Positions 34,159-43,227 are shown, counted from the stretch's first letter. The stretch is 64,000 nucleotides of DNA from Clostridia bacterium (GCA_017465825.1 JAFTVI010000012.1:57889-121888); one strand, 5' to 3'. The notes: generated by a model not told the origin, from the sequence alone. Program-made: numbers and translations.

Positions 34159-35616
34159 ATGAGTAATTCTGCAACCGGAGAAACAAAATATTTAAAAACA
34201 AAAGAGTGGATACTGTACCTTATGGGCGTATTCTTCTACACTATGATGACAGGTATGGTAGGCGGCAACAGAAACGCTTATCTTGTTAACGTTCTCGGTT
34301 TGTCCGAAGATGTTAATGCTTTCTGCTCCGCAGTTACAAGTGTAGCCTGCTTTATTCTTAATTTCTTTATCGTTATGTATATTGACGGCAGAAAAATGGG
34401 CAAAAAGGGCAAGTTCAGACCTGTTGTATCTTTGATTGCTATACCTATGTTTATAATCCTTATGCTTAACTTCATTGCACCAAAGGGTATCGCAGGTACG
34501 ACTCTTATTATTTATGTTCTTACTATCAGCATTTCGTGGGGTGTTATCTGTACATTCGGTAACTCAATAAATATGATTGCTAATGTAATGACTCCCAATA
34601 TGAAAGAGCGTGACCAGCTCCTTTCTTTCAGAAGCATTGCGTCCGCAGTCGGCAACTCTGCGCCTCTTGTTGTATTGCTTGTTGTAGGTGCAATCTGGAA
34701 AAATAACGAAGGTCTTCAGTACATAATCAGTGCGGCTATCTGCGGTGTTGCAGGTGTTATTACCGTTCTTCTAGGTATGAATGTTGTAAGGGAAAGAATT
34801 CCTTATACAGCTGAGAAAAAGAACCCTCTTGAAGGCTTTAAAGAGATTGTTAAGAATAAATACGCCTGGACTATAATTATTTCCGAATTCCTTAAAAGCT
34901 TCAGAGGTATTGCAACATATATGGAAACATTCCTTGCAATTGCAGTTCTCGGTTCAGCTTCGAAGAAGATTATTTTTGTGCTTCCCGTTGGTATCGGTAC
35001 AGCAGTAGGTATGCTTGTTATTAACTTCCTTCTTAAAAAGTTCAATGCAAGAGTTCTTTATATCGCCAGCGGTATTTATTCCGTAATTGCAAACTGTATT
35101 GCTTTTACCGTCGGCTATTTCTATTTCAAAAATCCCAATCCCATACTTATGGTTGTGTTCGTTGCTTTTCTGTTCCTTATCGGTATTCAGTTCGGTGCAT
35201 CAAACCTGCTTCCTTCAATGTTCCAGGCTGATGTACTTGAAGATATTGAGCTTAAAACAGGAAAACGCCTTGATGCTTCAATGCCTTTTGTTATTTCAAT
35301 CGGTACGCTTATCAGCGGAACTATTGCAGGTACACTCGCTCCGCTCGTGCTTTACGGCGACAATTCAATTATTCAGTATGTACCTCCCGTTGAGGGCAGT
35401 AACATCGTTCCCGAACAGACCTTTGAAACAAAAATTCTGCTGTTGTTCTTCTATACAATAGTTCACGGAATAATGATGTTCCTTGCAGGTGTTCCGTTCT
35501 TCTTCTATAAGCTGACAGGTAAGACTAAGGAAGATATACATAACAGAGTTGTGGAAATGAGAAAAAACAACAGCACAGCTGATTTTATGTTGGAGGAAGA
35601 AAATGAAGCCACTTAA
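34159..35616 (+). CDS. GPH-type (MFS_2) cation symporter
   Basis: This 485-residue membrane protein has about 12 helices. WILYLMGVFFYTMMTGMVGG near the start, DGRKMGKKGKFRPVV in the first cytoplasmic loop and TPNMKERDQLLSFRSIAS near 140 are typical of the glycoside-pentoside-hexuronide:cation symporter family. It would import a sugar or sugar-like solute with Na+ or H+. ATG 34159 is chosen because AAGGAGG ends 8 bases upstream; ATG 34153 and GTG 34129 fit worse. The stop overlaps the metallophosphoesterase gene by 14 bases, so the imported solute may be a phosphodiester such as a glycerophospho- or inositol-phospho compound (inference). Confidence 0.87.
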   Translation: MSNSATGETKYLKTKEWILYLMGVFFYTMMTGMVGGNRNAYLVNVLGLSEDVNAFCSAVTSVACFILNFFIVMYIDGRKMGKKGKFRPVVSLIAIPMFIILMLNFIAPKGIAGTTLIIYVLTISISWGVICTFGNSINMIANVMTPNMKERDQLLSFRSIASAVGNSAPLVVLLVVGAIWKNNEGLQYIISAAICGVAGVITVLLGMNVVRERIPYTAEKKNPLEGFKEIVKNKYAWTIIISEFLKSFRGIATYMETFLAIAVLGSASKKIIFVLPVGIGTAVGMLVINFLLKKFNARVLYIASGIYSVIANCIAFTVGYFYFKNPNPILMVVFVAFLFLIGIQFGASNLLPSMFQADVLEDIELKTGKRLDASMPFVISIGTLISGTIAGTLAPLVLYGDNSIIQYVPPVEGSNIVPEQTFETKILLLFFYTIVHGIMMFLAGVPFFFYKLTGKTKEDIHNRVVEMRKNNSTADFMLEEENEAT

Positions 35617-36967
35617 GTTATTTGTAATTACCGATACTCATTATTACGCAAAAAGTCTTGATGCATTCGGTGAGGAATACGAGCGTTTTATGGATTTCGA
35701 GCAGAAATGCTACGCAGAAACACCCTATATCAACGACGCTGTTTTCCATTATCTTAAGAATGCAAAGGATGCAGATATTGTTCTTATTGCAGGTGATCTG
35801 TCCTTCAACGGCGAAAAGGCAAGTCACGAGGAATTTTCACGCGTGCTCAGGGATCTGCAGGACAGCGGCAAGGATGTTTATGTTGTTACCGCAGGCCACG
35901 ATATTGAACAGAATCCCTTTGCTTATGACGATGTAAACGGCAGAAAGCCTGCCGAGGGTGTAAAATTCTCTGACCTGTACGGTTATTACCGCGATTTCGG
36001 TTACGATAAGGCAATTTCATTCTATAAAGAGAATCTTTCTTACGTTGCTCAGCTTTCAGAGGATGTAAGACTTCTTGTGCTGTGTAACGATTCAGCCGAA
36101 AACAAGAATATTGCATACACAGATGAGCTTCTTGACTGGGCAAAGGAACAGATGGATAAAGCCAAGGCAGACGGGCAGATGATGATTGCAATGGAGCATT
36201 ATCCCGTGCTCCCCGGTCAGCCTATCCTTACTCTTATCCCCGATGCAAGGCAGAAGGAAAGCAAAAAGCTATACACACTTCTTGCAGATAACGGCGTGCA
36301 TCTTATCTTTACGGGACATATGCACAATCAGAGTATTAACGTTGTTGAAACAGAAAAAGGCAACAAATTTTACGACGTCTGCACAGGCTCAGTTATCGGC
36401 TGTCCTGCTTTTATGCGCCTTGTTACAATTGAGAATGAGGAAACAGTTCATATAAAAAGCATACCCGTTCCCGAATTTGAGTGGGATAAAAAGGGTAAAA
36501 CAGGCGATGTTTACCTTAAAGAGCAGTTCGAACGTATGATACGCACCATCATCAACGGTATGAAGGACGATCCCGCCAGAATTCTTCATAAATTCGGCGC
36601 GGGAGATAAAACGAATCTCTACGGCATTGTAAGTAAAGTGGGCGGATTTCTGTCAACCTGTACGGTAGGCAAAATGGCAAAGCTCTTTTGTGTTAAATGT
36701 GATAAGAAAATCAAAGATATGCCCTTTGTTGAGCTTGCGGTTGATATCGTAAGATATGCCTTTGAGGGTGACCAGCCCTTTGTTGAAGGCACTCCTGAGG
36801 GAGATACAATTCTTCGTGTTTTTAAACGACTCAAACCTGTTTTTAAGATTCTTAACAAAAAACTTCACGGTTCACAGGGTGAGGAAATTGATATGTATGA
36901 GTTGCTGAAGCATTCTATCGGCAATTACGGTATTTCCGATTACGATGCTATGCTCATTCTTGATTGA
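35603..36967 (+). CDS. Cytoplasmic metallophosphoesterase
   Basis: This 454-residue protein has no signal peptide. Calcineurin-like blocks: VITDTHYY (DxH, near 8), IAGDLSFNGEKAS (GD, near 60), VTAGHDIEQ (near 92), MEHYPVLPG (near 195) and FTGHMHNQSI (GHxH, near 235). At the usual GNHD motif the sequence reads AGHD, so the Asn ligand is replaced by Gly. The 170-residue C-terminal part after the catalytic domain is unassigned. It overlaps the transporter upstream and is 1 base from the PI-PLC-like gene, so the three act together, probably on an imported phosphodiester. Confidence 0.88.
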   Translation: MKPLKLFVITDTHYYAKSLDAFGEEYERFMDFEQKCYAETPYINDAVFHYLKNAKDADIVLIAGDLSFNGEKASHEEFSRVLRDLQDSGKDVYVVTAGHDIEQNPFAYDDVNGRKPAEGVKFSDLYGYYRDFGYDKAISFYKENLSYVAQLSEDVRLLVLCNDSAENKNIAYTDELLDWAKEQMDKAKADGQMMIAMEHYPVLPGQPILTLIPDARQKESKKLYTLLADNGVHLIFTGHMHNQSINVVETEKGNKFYDVCTGSVIGCPAFMRLVTIENEETVHIKSIPVPEFEWDKKGKTGDVYLKEQFERMIRTIINGMKDDPARILHKFGAGDKTNLYGIVSKVGGFLSTCTVGKMAKLFCVKCDKKIKDMPFVELAVDIVRYAFEGDQPFVEGTPEGDTILRVFKRLKPVFKILNKKLHGSQGEEIDMYELLKHSIGNYGISDYDAMLILD

Positions 36968-36968
36968 T

Positions 36969-37847
36969 ATGAAAAACTGGATGAAAATAATCCCCGATGA
37001 TGTAAAAATCACGGGGATAAACATACCTGCAACTCACGACAGCGCCGCCTGTTTCGCTAGCTTTTCGCTCATAAGCAGAACACAGTCCCTTACAGTTGCA
37101 GAGCAGTTGAATGCAGGTGTAAGATTTTTCGATTTCAGATTCAGCCTTGAAAACGGAGAGTTTTTTGCTAAACACGGAATTGCAAACTGTAAAAAAAGCA
37201 AAGGTCTTTTTGCCCCAAAGCTTACAGCTGATGAGATAGTTGCTCACTGTATTGATTTTGTAAAAAGCAACCCCACAGAAACGGTGCTTTTCGTGCTTCG
37301 TGATACAACAGGCTCAAAGAACTTTTTCAGCGAATTTTATTCACGGTACATAGAGAATAATTCTTCGATGTGGTATCTCAATAACAGTATTCCTTTGTTG
37401 GGTGAGGTACGGGGTAAAATAGTTCTTTTGCGGAATGTCAATACCCACAGTGATATGTTCAACGATACAAATTCAGGTATTAATTTCCGTCCGCCTTATG
37501 TAGGCTCAACATATGTTGACGATTGGAAAACAGGTGAGCTGTGCAGTATTGAAACGGGAAAAGCCTTTGCAAAAGTGCACATACAGGATTCCTATAAGGT
37601 TGAGGGCAAAAAGAAGTGGGGAACGGTAAAACGCTTTCTTGAATCAGACCTCAACTCCGACGATTTTAATGTGTGCGCCGCAAGCTGTACCGGAATAAGA
37701 ACACCGTATTTCAATGCAAAATACATTAACAGTGAACTGATGAAATTCACTTTTAATAAAGACAAATGCTACGGTATTGTTATGATGGATTTTGTTACAG
37801 CTGAACTTTGTGATAAAATTATTGAGTCAAACACTGATGATTGTTAA
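36969..37847 (+). CDS. Phosphatidylinositol-specific phospholipase C-like protein
   Basis: This 292-residue protein has a PI-PLC X-type TIM barrel: GINIPATHDSAA (catalytic His23), GVRFFDFRFSLENG (near 50) and FFAKHGIANC (second catalytic His69). PVLL-like HFDR blocks are absent, but TETVLFVLRD and GKIVLLRN fit the barrel. Known enzymes cleave PI to diacylglycerol and cyclic inositol phosphate. Secreted bacterial forms carry signal peptides; this one has none, which is notable. The start ATG 36969 overlaps the context of the previous stop (TGATATG); the frame from 36945 is less likely. It is the last gene of the AraC-controlled string. Confidence 0.85.
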   Translation: MKNWMKIIPDDVKITGINIPATHDSAACFASFSLISRTQSLTVAEQLNAGVRFFDFRFSLENGEFFAKHGIANCKKSKGLFAPKLTADEIVAHCIDFVKSNPTETVLFVLRDTTGSKNFFSEFYSRYIENNSSMWYLNNSIPLLGEVRGKIVLLRNVNTHSDMFNDTNSGINFRPPYVGSTYVDDWKTGELCSIETGKAFAKVHIQDSYKVEGKKKWGTVKRFLESDLNSDDFNVCAASCTGIRTPYFNAKYINSELMKFTFNKDKCYGIVMMDFVTAELCDKIIESNTDDC

Positions 37848-37914
37848 CAATTTTTCAAAAGTTTGCAACAAAGTTGTGTGTTTTTTAACGAATTGTTAAC
37901 TTTTGGTGTTTCGC

Positions 37915-37943
37915 TTGACTATCAAAACTAAATATTGTAAGAT
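37915..37943 (+). promoter_or_regulatory. Strong promoter of the 48-residue protein gene
   Basis: TTGACT, 17 bases, TAAGAT, about 30 bases before the ribosome site AAGGAGG. Upstream (37848-37905) are TTAAC-containing inverted segments (TTGTTAACAA, AATTGTTAACTT). Confidence 0.75.
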
Positions 37944-37978
37944 TTAAGTACAATATTTTTGATAAGGAGGAAAATATA

Positions 37979-38125
37979 ATGGTAGCACTTATTAAGCTTC
38001 TCGTTCTCATCATCAAAGTTGTAATCGCTCTCAATAAGTTCGGTCTTCTTGATGAAGTTGTAAGCGATCTTTACGATATGCTTCCGCCTGAATATCAGTC
38101 AGAAGTTGACAAGCTCCTCGCTTAA
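37979..38125 (+). CDS. 48-residue small protein with N-terminal hydrophobic helix
   Basis: This small gene has a strong ribosome site (AAGGAGG, 8 bases before ATG), a near-consensus promoter and a perfect terminator, so it is very likely expressed. The peptide starts MVALIKLLVLIIKVVIALNK (an amphipathic or membrane helix with spaced lysines). It continues with an acidic helical part (FGLLDEVVSDLYDMLP, then PEYQSEVDKLLA). There are no cysteines and no leader-peptide Gly-Gly site, so it does not look like a class II bacteriocin precursor. It could be a membrane-associated small protein or a toxin-like peptide. Family not recognised. Confidence 0.75.
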   Translation: MVALIKLLVLIIKVVIALNKFGLLDEVVSDLYDMLPPEYQSEVDKLLA

Positions 38126-38139
38126 TCAATTAAAAAATC

Positions 38140-38168
38140 GCCGGTCCTCAGGGGCCGGCTTTTTTTTT
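38140..38168. terminator. Bidirectional GC-rich terminator
   Basis: The stem GCCGG / CCGGC (38140-38144, 38155-38159), extended by wobble pairs, has nine Ts on the right and six As on the left. It serves both the small protein gene and the convergent phosphodiesterase gene. Confidence 0.85.
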
Positions 38169-38174
38169 CTGTTA

Positions 38175-38939
38175 TCACAGTAGTGGTGTACCTTCCCAGT
38201 CGCTGTCAGGCTCAACACCCAACAGCTTTGTAACAGTCGGTGCAATATCTATGATATTCGCAGATTTTAATTCTTTGCCTTTTTCAAAATCCTTACCGTT
38301 GATTATTATGGGAATAAGCATATCTTCGTGCATATTGCTTCCGTGAGTTCTGTCGTGACCGCCGTGGTCCGCTGTGATGATATAAGTATATTCATCGCCC
38401 AGCTCCGACATAAGCTTTTCAATATTGTCCCAACTGCTTTGAATGGCTTCCATATATTCTTCAGTCATCCAACCGTGGTTATGACCTGCCATATCGGGAT
38501 AACCGAAGTATATAAAGGTAAAATCCGTGTCATAGTTTTTCAGGTATCTTATTGCTTCTTCTGTCAGCACCTCACCTGCTTCCTTGTAGCCTATTCTGCG
38601 GCCTGCATAAAAACAGGAATGTGTAAGCGAATTGGGACGCGAAACATCACGCAGTTCTTCCCAATTATAAAAAATTGCACATTTTTTATCAGCCTGTTTC
38701 AAGACTTCGCATATTCCGTTGATAGGTCTTACCTGTGGCACGTATGTATTTGTTGTTGTTCCGTGTCTTTGCGGAGTAACGCTGTGAAAAAGGGAAATGT
38801 GGCAGGGTAGTGTAACCGAAGGATATACTGTTTCACCGCAGAGAGTATATGAGGATTCACTGATAAGCTTTTGTGCCTGTACAATATCCGATAACGAATC
38901 GGGTCGCATACCGTCTGCTAAAATCAATACTACTTTCAT
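38175..38939 (-). CDS. Alkaline phosphatase-superfamily phosphodiesterase (NPP type)
   Basis: This 254-residue protein has LILADGMRPDSL (metal Asp9), TVYPSVTLPCHISLF (nucleophile Thr near 43), YFGYPDMAGHNHGW (second metal site near 150) and ITADHGGHDRTHG (near 188). That set is typical of nucleotide pyrophosphatase/phosphodiesterases of the alkaline phosphatase superfamily. At 254 residues it is a minimal cytoplasmic form without signal peptide. It would hydrolyse phosphodiesters or pyrophosphates. It is convergent with the small protein gene and close to the PI-PLC string, which also deals with phosphodiesters. Confidence 0.88.
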   Translation of the reverse strand: MKVVLILADGMRPDSLSDIVQAQKLISESSYTLCGETVYPSVTLPCHISLFHSVTPQRHGTTTNTYVPQVRPINGICEVLKQADKKCAIFYNWEELRDVSRPNSLTHSCFYAGRRIGYKEAGEVLTEEAIRYLKNYDTDFTFIYFGYPDMAGHNHGWMTEEYMEAIQSSWDNIEKLMSELGDEYTYIITADHGGHDRTHGSNMHEDMLIPIIINGKDFEKGKELKSANIIDIAPTVTKLLGVEPDSDWEGTPLL

Positions 38940-39029
38940 AAGAGTTAACTCCTTTGTGCGCGAATAATTTCTTTGTGTTTTTTAATATATCACTTTATGC
39001 AGAAAAGTGCAATAGTGTTATTGTTTGTA

Positions 39030-39058
39030 TTGAAAAACGATTGTTTGTATGATAAAAT
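39030..39058 (+). promoter_or_regulatory. Promoter of the GH2-GH36 operon
   Basis: TTGAAA, 17 bases, TAAAAT, overlapped by a direct repeat of ATTGTTTGTAT at 39020-39030 and 39040-39050 (20-bp period). That spacing would put two copies of a bound regulator on the same helix face. Confidence 0.65.
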
Positions 39059-39085
39059 AAAACAAAAAAAACCGGAAGTGGTAAT

Positions 39086-40849
39086 ATGTACAGAAATGTA
39101 TATCCCCGTCCCTCGTTTGTCCGTGAAAATTGGCTCAATCTTAACGGACAGTGGGATTTTGAAATAACAGACGGTAAAGACAAAGATTATCTTGCACCCG
39201 ATGTTCAGCTTGACAGTAAAATTGAAGTGCCTTTCTGCCCCGAAAGCAAGCTTTCAGGCATCGGCAACAGAGATTTTATGAAAAATGTATGGTACAGAAG
39301 GACGGTTGACGTTTCCGCAGACCAGCTGCAGGGCAGTGTTGTTATCAACTTCGGCGCTGTGGACTATGAATGTACACTTTACGTCAACGGCAAAAAAGCA
39401 GGATATCATAAGGGCGGATATGTTTCATTCTCATTCGATATAACCGAGTATCTTGCCGAGGGTGAAAACGTTCTTCTGCTGGGCGTATATGACGATACAA
39501 GAAGTATTTGTCAGCCTACGGGTAAGCAGTCTAATAGACCCGACAGCTACGGCTGCCATTACACAAGAACAACAGGCATCTGGCAGACTGTATGGCTTGA
39601 ATTTATGGGCAAGGCTTACATAACTGAGCGCAAAATTACCGCCGATGTAAACAGTAAGAGCATACTTTTTGAAGGCTGTGTTAACGATAAAACAGGCGAT
39701 GTAACTGTTTGTGCCGATGTTTCTTATAAAGGCGAAAAGGTTTTATCCTGTGAAACTGTTACCAGAAACGGCAAGTTTAAAATGACTGCATCAACAGAGG
39801 CTGAGCTTCATCTCTGGGATGTTTTTAAACCCGAAATTTATGATATTGTACTCATCGTTAAAAAGGACGGCGAAGTGTGCGACAGCGTAAAGACTTACAC
39901 AGGCTTCAGGACAGTTGATCTTCGTGACGGCAAATTCCTGCTCAACGGCAAATCCGTATTCCTGCGCCAGATTCTCGATCAGGGCTTTCATCCCGACGGA
40001 ATTTATACGTTCCCCGCAATTGAAGAAATTGAAAAGGATATTGACCTTGCAATTGACTTCGGTTTCAACGGCGCAAGACCTCACGAAAAGGTGTTTGAGG
40101 ACTATTACCTGTATTACGCCGATATGAAAGGCTACCTTATCTGGGGTGAATTTCCCAACTGGGGTTGCTGTCTTGATACCAAAAACAATCCGCAGGCGCT
40201 TAAAAACTTCCTCCCCGAATGGAAAGAGGAGCTTGTAAGAGATTATAACCACCCCTCGATTATCGGTTGGTGTCCTCTTAATGAATGCTGGCACGGATTT
40301 GTATATTGCGATGCAAAGGCACAGAAAGCCATTTACAGTGCAACCAAGGAATACGATAAAACAAGACCCGTAATCGGCGCAAGCGGCGGCTTCCACTACA
40401 TAACCGATATCGACGATTATCACGATTATTCCCATACTGCCGAGGAAATAATCGCGCACGTGTATAATCACAAAAACGGAACCAAAGACGAAAAACAGAT
40501 TGCAGTTTTGAACAAAACTAAAAAAAGCGGCATCCTTACTCAGAAAGAGCTGAAAGGTCTGCCCATATTCTGCTCGGAGTACGGCGGCATTTCTTATAAA
40601 AATGACAAGGAAAACAGCTGGGGCTATGTTGCGGAGGATACTGAAGATGCTTTTGTTGCACACTACATCTCCGATACCACCGCTATTATGCAGAGCGACT
40701 GTATGGGTATGTGCTACACACAGCTTACAGACGTTGAGCAGGAACAGAACGGACTTGTGGATTATCACAGAAATCATAAGCTCTCCGAGAACGGTATAAA
40801 AGCAATCCGTGAATGCAATTTGCAGAAAGCGAAAGTTGAAAATGACTGA
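39086..40849 (+). CDS. GH2-family beta-glycosidase
   Basis: This 587-residue cytoplasmic enzyme has the GH2 plan: an N-terminal jelly roll with NLNGQWDFEITDG and NVWYRRTVDV, an immunoglobulin-like domain, then a TIM barrel with LRQILDQGFHPDG, GWCPLNECWHG (acid/base Glu near 398) and FCSEYGG (nucleophile Glu near 496). It is shorter than LacZ and close in size to beta-glucuronidase or short GH2 enzymes. The exact substrate (galactoside, glucuronide or mannoside) is not evident. No signal peptide. It is coupled to the GH36 gene by an 8-base overlap, so both probably act on one imported oligosaccharide. Confidence 0.92.
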   Translation: MYRNVYPRPSFVRENWLNLNGQWDFEITDGKDKDYLAPDVQLDSKIEVPFCPESKLSGIGNRDFMKNVWYRRTVDVSADQLQGSVVINFGAVDYECTLYVNGKKAGYHKGGYVSFSFDITEYLAEGENVLLLGVYDDTRSICQPTGKQSNRPDSYGCHYTRTTGIWQTVWLEFMGKAYITERKITADVNSKSILFEGCVNDKTGDVTVCADVSYKGEKVLSCETVTRNGKFKMTASTEAELHLWDVFKPEIYDIVLIVKKDGEVCDSVKTYTGFRTVDLRDGKFLLNGKSVFLRQILDQGFHPDGIYTFPAIEEIEKDIDLAIDFGFNGARPHEKVFEDYYLYYADMKGYLIWGEFPNWGCCLDTKNNPQALKNFLPEWKEELVRDYNHPSIIGWCPLNECWHGFVYCDAKAQKAIYSATKEYDKTRPVIGASGGFHYITDIDDYHDYSHTAEEIIAHVYNHKNGTKDEKQIAVLNKTKKSGILTQKELKGLPIFCSEYGGISYKNDKENSWGYVAEDTEDAFVAHYISDTTAIMQSDCMGMCYTQLTDVEQEQNGLVDYHRNHKLSENGIKAIRECNLQKAKVEND

Positions 40850-42971
40850 GATTAATTATTTTGCAGATGCGCTTTATCAATCGGATGAAACTCCCGTATT
40901 CTGCTACAGAAGCGGAAATATGACGTATGAGGAGATTCTCACAGGCGGAGTGCTTATGGCATCAGGCTGGAACGGCGCAGGCTATCCGCTGAATGTGCTT
41001 ACTAATTGCCCCACCCGTCTTGACAAGAGAGATTTTACCGAAACATCTGCATTTAATATTGAACTTGACGGACAGAGCGTTGATTATGCACTTGAATTTG
41101 AGGATTTTATTACCGAAAAAACTGAATCGGGCGTAAAATCAACTCTTATTCTGAACAGTAAAATCAAGCCTGTGCGCATTAAAGTGCACACTCTACTTGA
41201 CGGTACACAGATGTTCACCCGATATCTGGAAATTGAAAATCTGTCCGATAAACCTATGAATCTGAGCCGACTGAGCCTTTTGAGCGGCGGTATGGAAACA
41301 ATGGAGCGTGAAAAGCGCAACAGTAAAATGACTGTTGATGAATACTATTCTATCGGCTATTTTGATGATGACCGCTGGGCAAGAGAGGGCGAGTTCAGGT
41401 GGCATCCTCTTCGCCGCGAAACAACAAGTGTGGACACCCGTTTTAACCGTGACCGCTTCCGTCATCCTCTGTTTTTTATCCGTAACAACGTTATGGGTAA
41501 AATCTGGTTTGCGCAAATCGGCTGGAGCGGCGGCTGTCGTTTTTCCGTTGATTATAATGCCCACGAGGGCAAGAGTGATACAAATCTGTCATTCAAAGCG
41601 GAGATAACCGCCCATAATCCGATGTATATTATCAGGGCAGGGGAGAGCTTTGTGACTCCCGAGGTGCATATGGGACTTACCTGCGGCGATTTTGACGATG
41701 CCGTGAATCAGATGCATTCTCATATAAGAAAATCCGTGCTCAATGATTCCCTTATCGACACAAAATATGACCTTATCGGTTGCGGAATGGGCGCAGAGCA
41801 CGATATGAGCGTTGAAACAAGTAAAAAATATATCGACCAGTTCAAAGCAATTGGCGGTGAACTGTTTATAATCGACGCAGGCTGGGAATGTCCTCCCCAC
41901 CGCGAAATGGAATGGGGCGATTTCAACGGCATTAATATTCCGGATTCTGACCGTTATCCCAACGGCATTACGGAAATTGCCGATTATTGCCACGAAAAGG
42001 GTATGAAATTCGGTCTGTGGGTGGATATTGAAAGCCTTGGCAGATTATGCGACCCATATAAAAACAAGCCCGAATGGCGTGCCTGTAATATCTACGGCGA
42101 ACAAACGGAAAGGTTTATTGATTTTACAAATCCCGAAGCCGCCGAGTGGGCAGAAAATGAGCTTGCAAGGCTGATTGAAGAATGTAAAATGGATCTTCTC
42201 CGTGTGGATTACAACACCTCATACCGCGATTATTTCAATATGAAAGACAGGGGTACAGGTGTTAACGAATGTCTGTCGGTTGCTCATTTCAATGCAGTCA
42301 ACAATATGTATATGCGTCTTAAAAAGCGTTTCCCCCACGTTATTTTTGAAAACTGTGCAGGCGGTGGCGGCAGATGTGATCTGGGAATAATGAAAGCCTT
42401 TCACCACACCTGGGTGTCGGATAATCAGTGCGCACCGAGAAGTGCCGTTATTACAAACGGTATGACAATGGCGTTGCCGCCCGAAAGAGTAGACCGACTT
42501 TTTGCAGGTATGGGATGTCACCAATTCGGCTCACTTGATTTTCAGATGCGCAACACGATGCTTACACATATGTCATTGAACGTTATTGCGCCCGTTAACG
42601 TCCGGATAAATACACAGCAGATGGAGTTCGTTCAGCATTCCGTTGAGCTTTATAAGAGCTTTATAAGACCGATTCTGAGCAATTCAAAAATATATCACCA
42701 TACACCCGAATGTGAGGATATGTGCGTGATTGAAATTGCATCACCCGAGAAGGATAAGAGCGTTGTTTGTGTGTTTGCCCTCAACGGAACAGGTGAAACC
42801 GAAATCTGCATAAAACCCAAAGGCGTGGATGCGTCAAAACAGTATAAGGTAACGCTCGATAACGACAGATGCTCATTTGTCATTTCCGGCAGAGAGCTGA
42901 AAATGAACGGAATAAATATTTATATTCCATCATCCTTGTCATCGGAATTGGTGTTGATTGAAGAACAGTAA
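40842..42971 (+). CDS. GH36 alpha-galactosidase
   Basis: This 709-residue enzyme removes terminal alpha-galactose (melibiose, raffinose-type sugars). Blocks: DDRWAREGEFRWHPL near 190, FIIDAGWECPPHREMEWGDF near 345, GMKFGLWVDIESLGRLCDPY near 390, DLLRVDYNTSYRDY (nucleophile Asp near 454) and HHTWVSDNQCAPRS (acid/base Asp near 527). ATG 40842 (MTEINYFADAL) is preferred over the frame start at 40809 because it overlaps the GH2 stop in the usual ATGACTGA arrangement. The stop codon (CAG TAA TTTAGC) lies in the flank of a MITE-like element. No signal peptide. Confidence 0.93.
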   Translation: MTEINYFADALYQSDETPVFCYRSGNMTYEEILTGGVLMASGWNGAGYPLNVLTNCPTRLDKRDFTETSAFNIELDGQSVDYALEFEDFITEKTESGVKSTLILNSKIKPVRIKVHTLLDGTQMFTRYLEIENLSDKPMNLSRLSLLSGGMETMEREKRNSKMTVDEYYSIGYFDDDRWAREGEFRWHPLRRETTSVDTRFNRDRFRHPLFFIRNNVMGKIWFAQIGWSGGCRFSVDYNAHEGKSDTNLSFKAEITAHNPMYIIRAGESFVTPEVHMGLTCGDFDDAVNQMHSHIRKSVLNDSLIDTKYDLIGCGMGAEHDMSVETSKKYIDQFKAIGGELFIIDAGWECPPHREMEWGDFNGINIPDSDRYPNGITEIADYCHEKGMKFGLWVDIESLGRLCDPYKNKPEWRACNIYGEQTERFIDFTNPEAAEWAENELARLIEECKMDLLRVDYNTSYRDYFNMKDRGTGVNECLSVAHFNAVNNMYMRLKKRFPHVIFENCAGGGGRCDLGIMKAFHHTWVSDNQCAPRSAVITNGMTMALPPERVDRLFAGMGCHQFGSLDFQMRNTMLTHMSLNVIAPVNVRINTQQMEFVQHSVELYKSFIRPILSNSKIYHHTPECEDMCVIEIASPEKDKSVVCVFALNGTGETEICIKPKGVDASKQYKVTLDNDRCSFVISGRELKMNGINIYIPSSLSSELVLIEEQ

Positions 42972-43120
42972 TTTAGCGGTGTTCCGTAGGGAGCGACGCC
43001 CTCGTCGCTCCGAATTATCCAAATCTGCGATTTGGATAATTATAATGTGATAAATTTAATATTGATAAAAATGGCACATTTTTATCAATCGGCGCGACGG
43101 GGGCGACGCGCCCTACGATA
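42966..43120. repeat. MITE-like element A (GTAGGG...CCCTAC)
   Basis: A 131-bp core (42986-43116) has ends GTAGGG / CCCTAC and four hairpins in a row: GGAGCGACG / CGTCGCTCC, then AATTATCCAAATC / GATTTGGATAATT (13 bp perfect), then ATTGATAAAAATG / CATTTTTATCAAT (13 bp perfect), then GGCGCG / CGCGCC. The left flank is the stop codon of GH36 plus TTTAGCGG. Almost identical blocks recur at 57447-57590. No open frame and no transposase. Confidence 0.85.
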
Positions 43121-43155
43121 CATCATCAACATTCCGATAAGTTATAACTAAAATC

Positions 43156-43177
43156 AGGGACTGCATTTGCAGTCCCT
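43156..43177. terminator. Hairpin terminator
   Basis: The 10-bp perfect stem AGGGACTGCA / TGCAGTCCCT with a 2-base loop is flanked by TTTTA runs on both sides. Probably ends the minus-strand small membrane gene and possibly the GH36 transcript. Confidence 0.6.
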
Positions 43178-43227
43178 CAAATTTTATTCAAACAATGTAT
43201 ATGTTTTGCGAATTATACACACAACAA

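Noticed and set aside
39791-40777. Minus-strand open frame of 328 residues opposite the GH2 gene
   Set aside because: Antisense shadow of a clear GH2 barrel with catalytic motifs on the plus strand.
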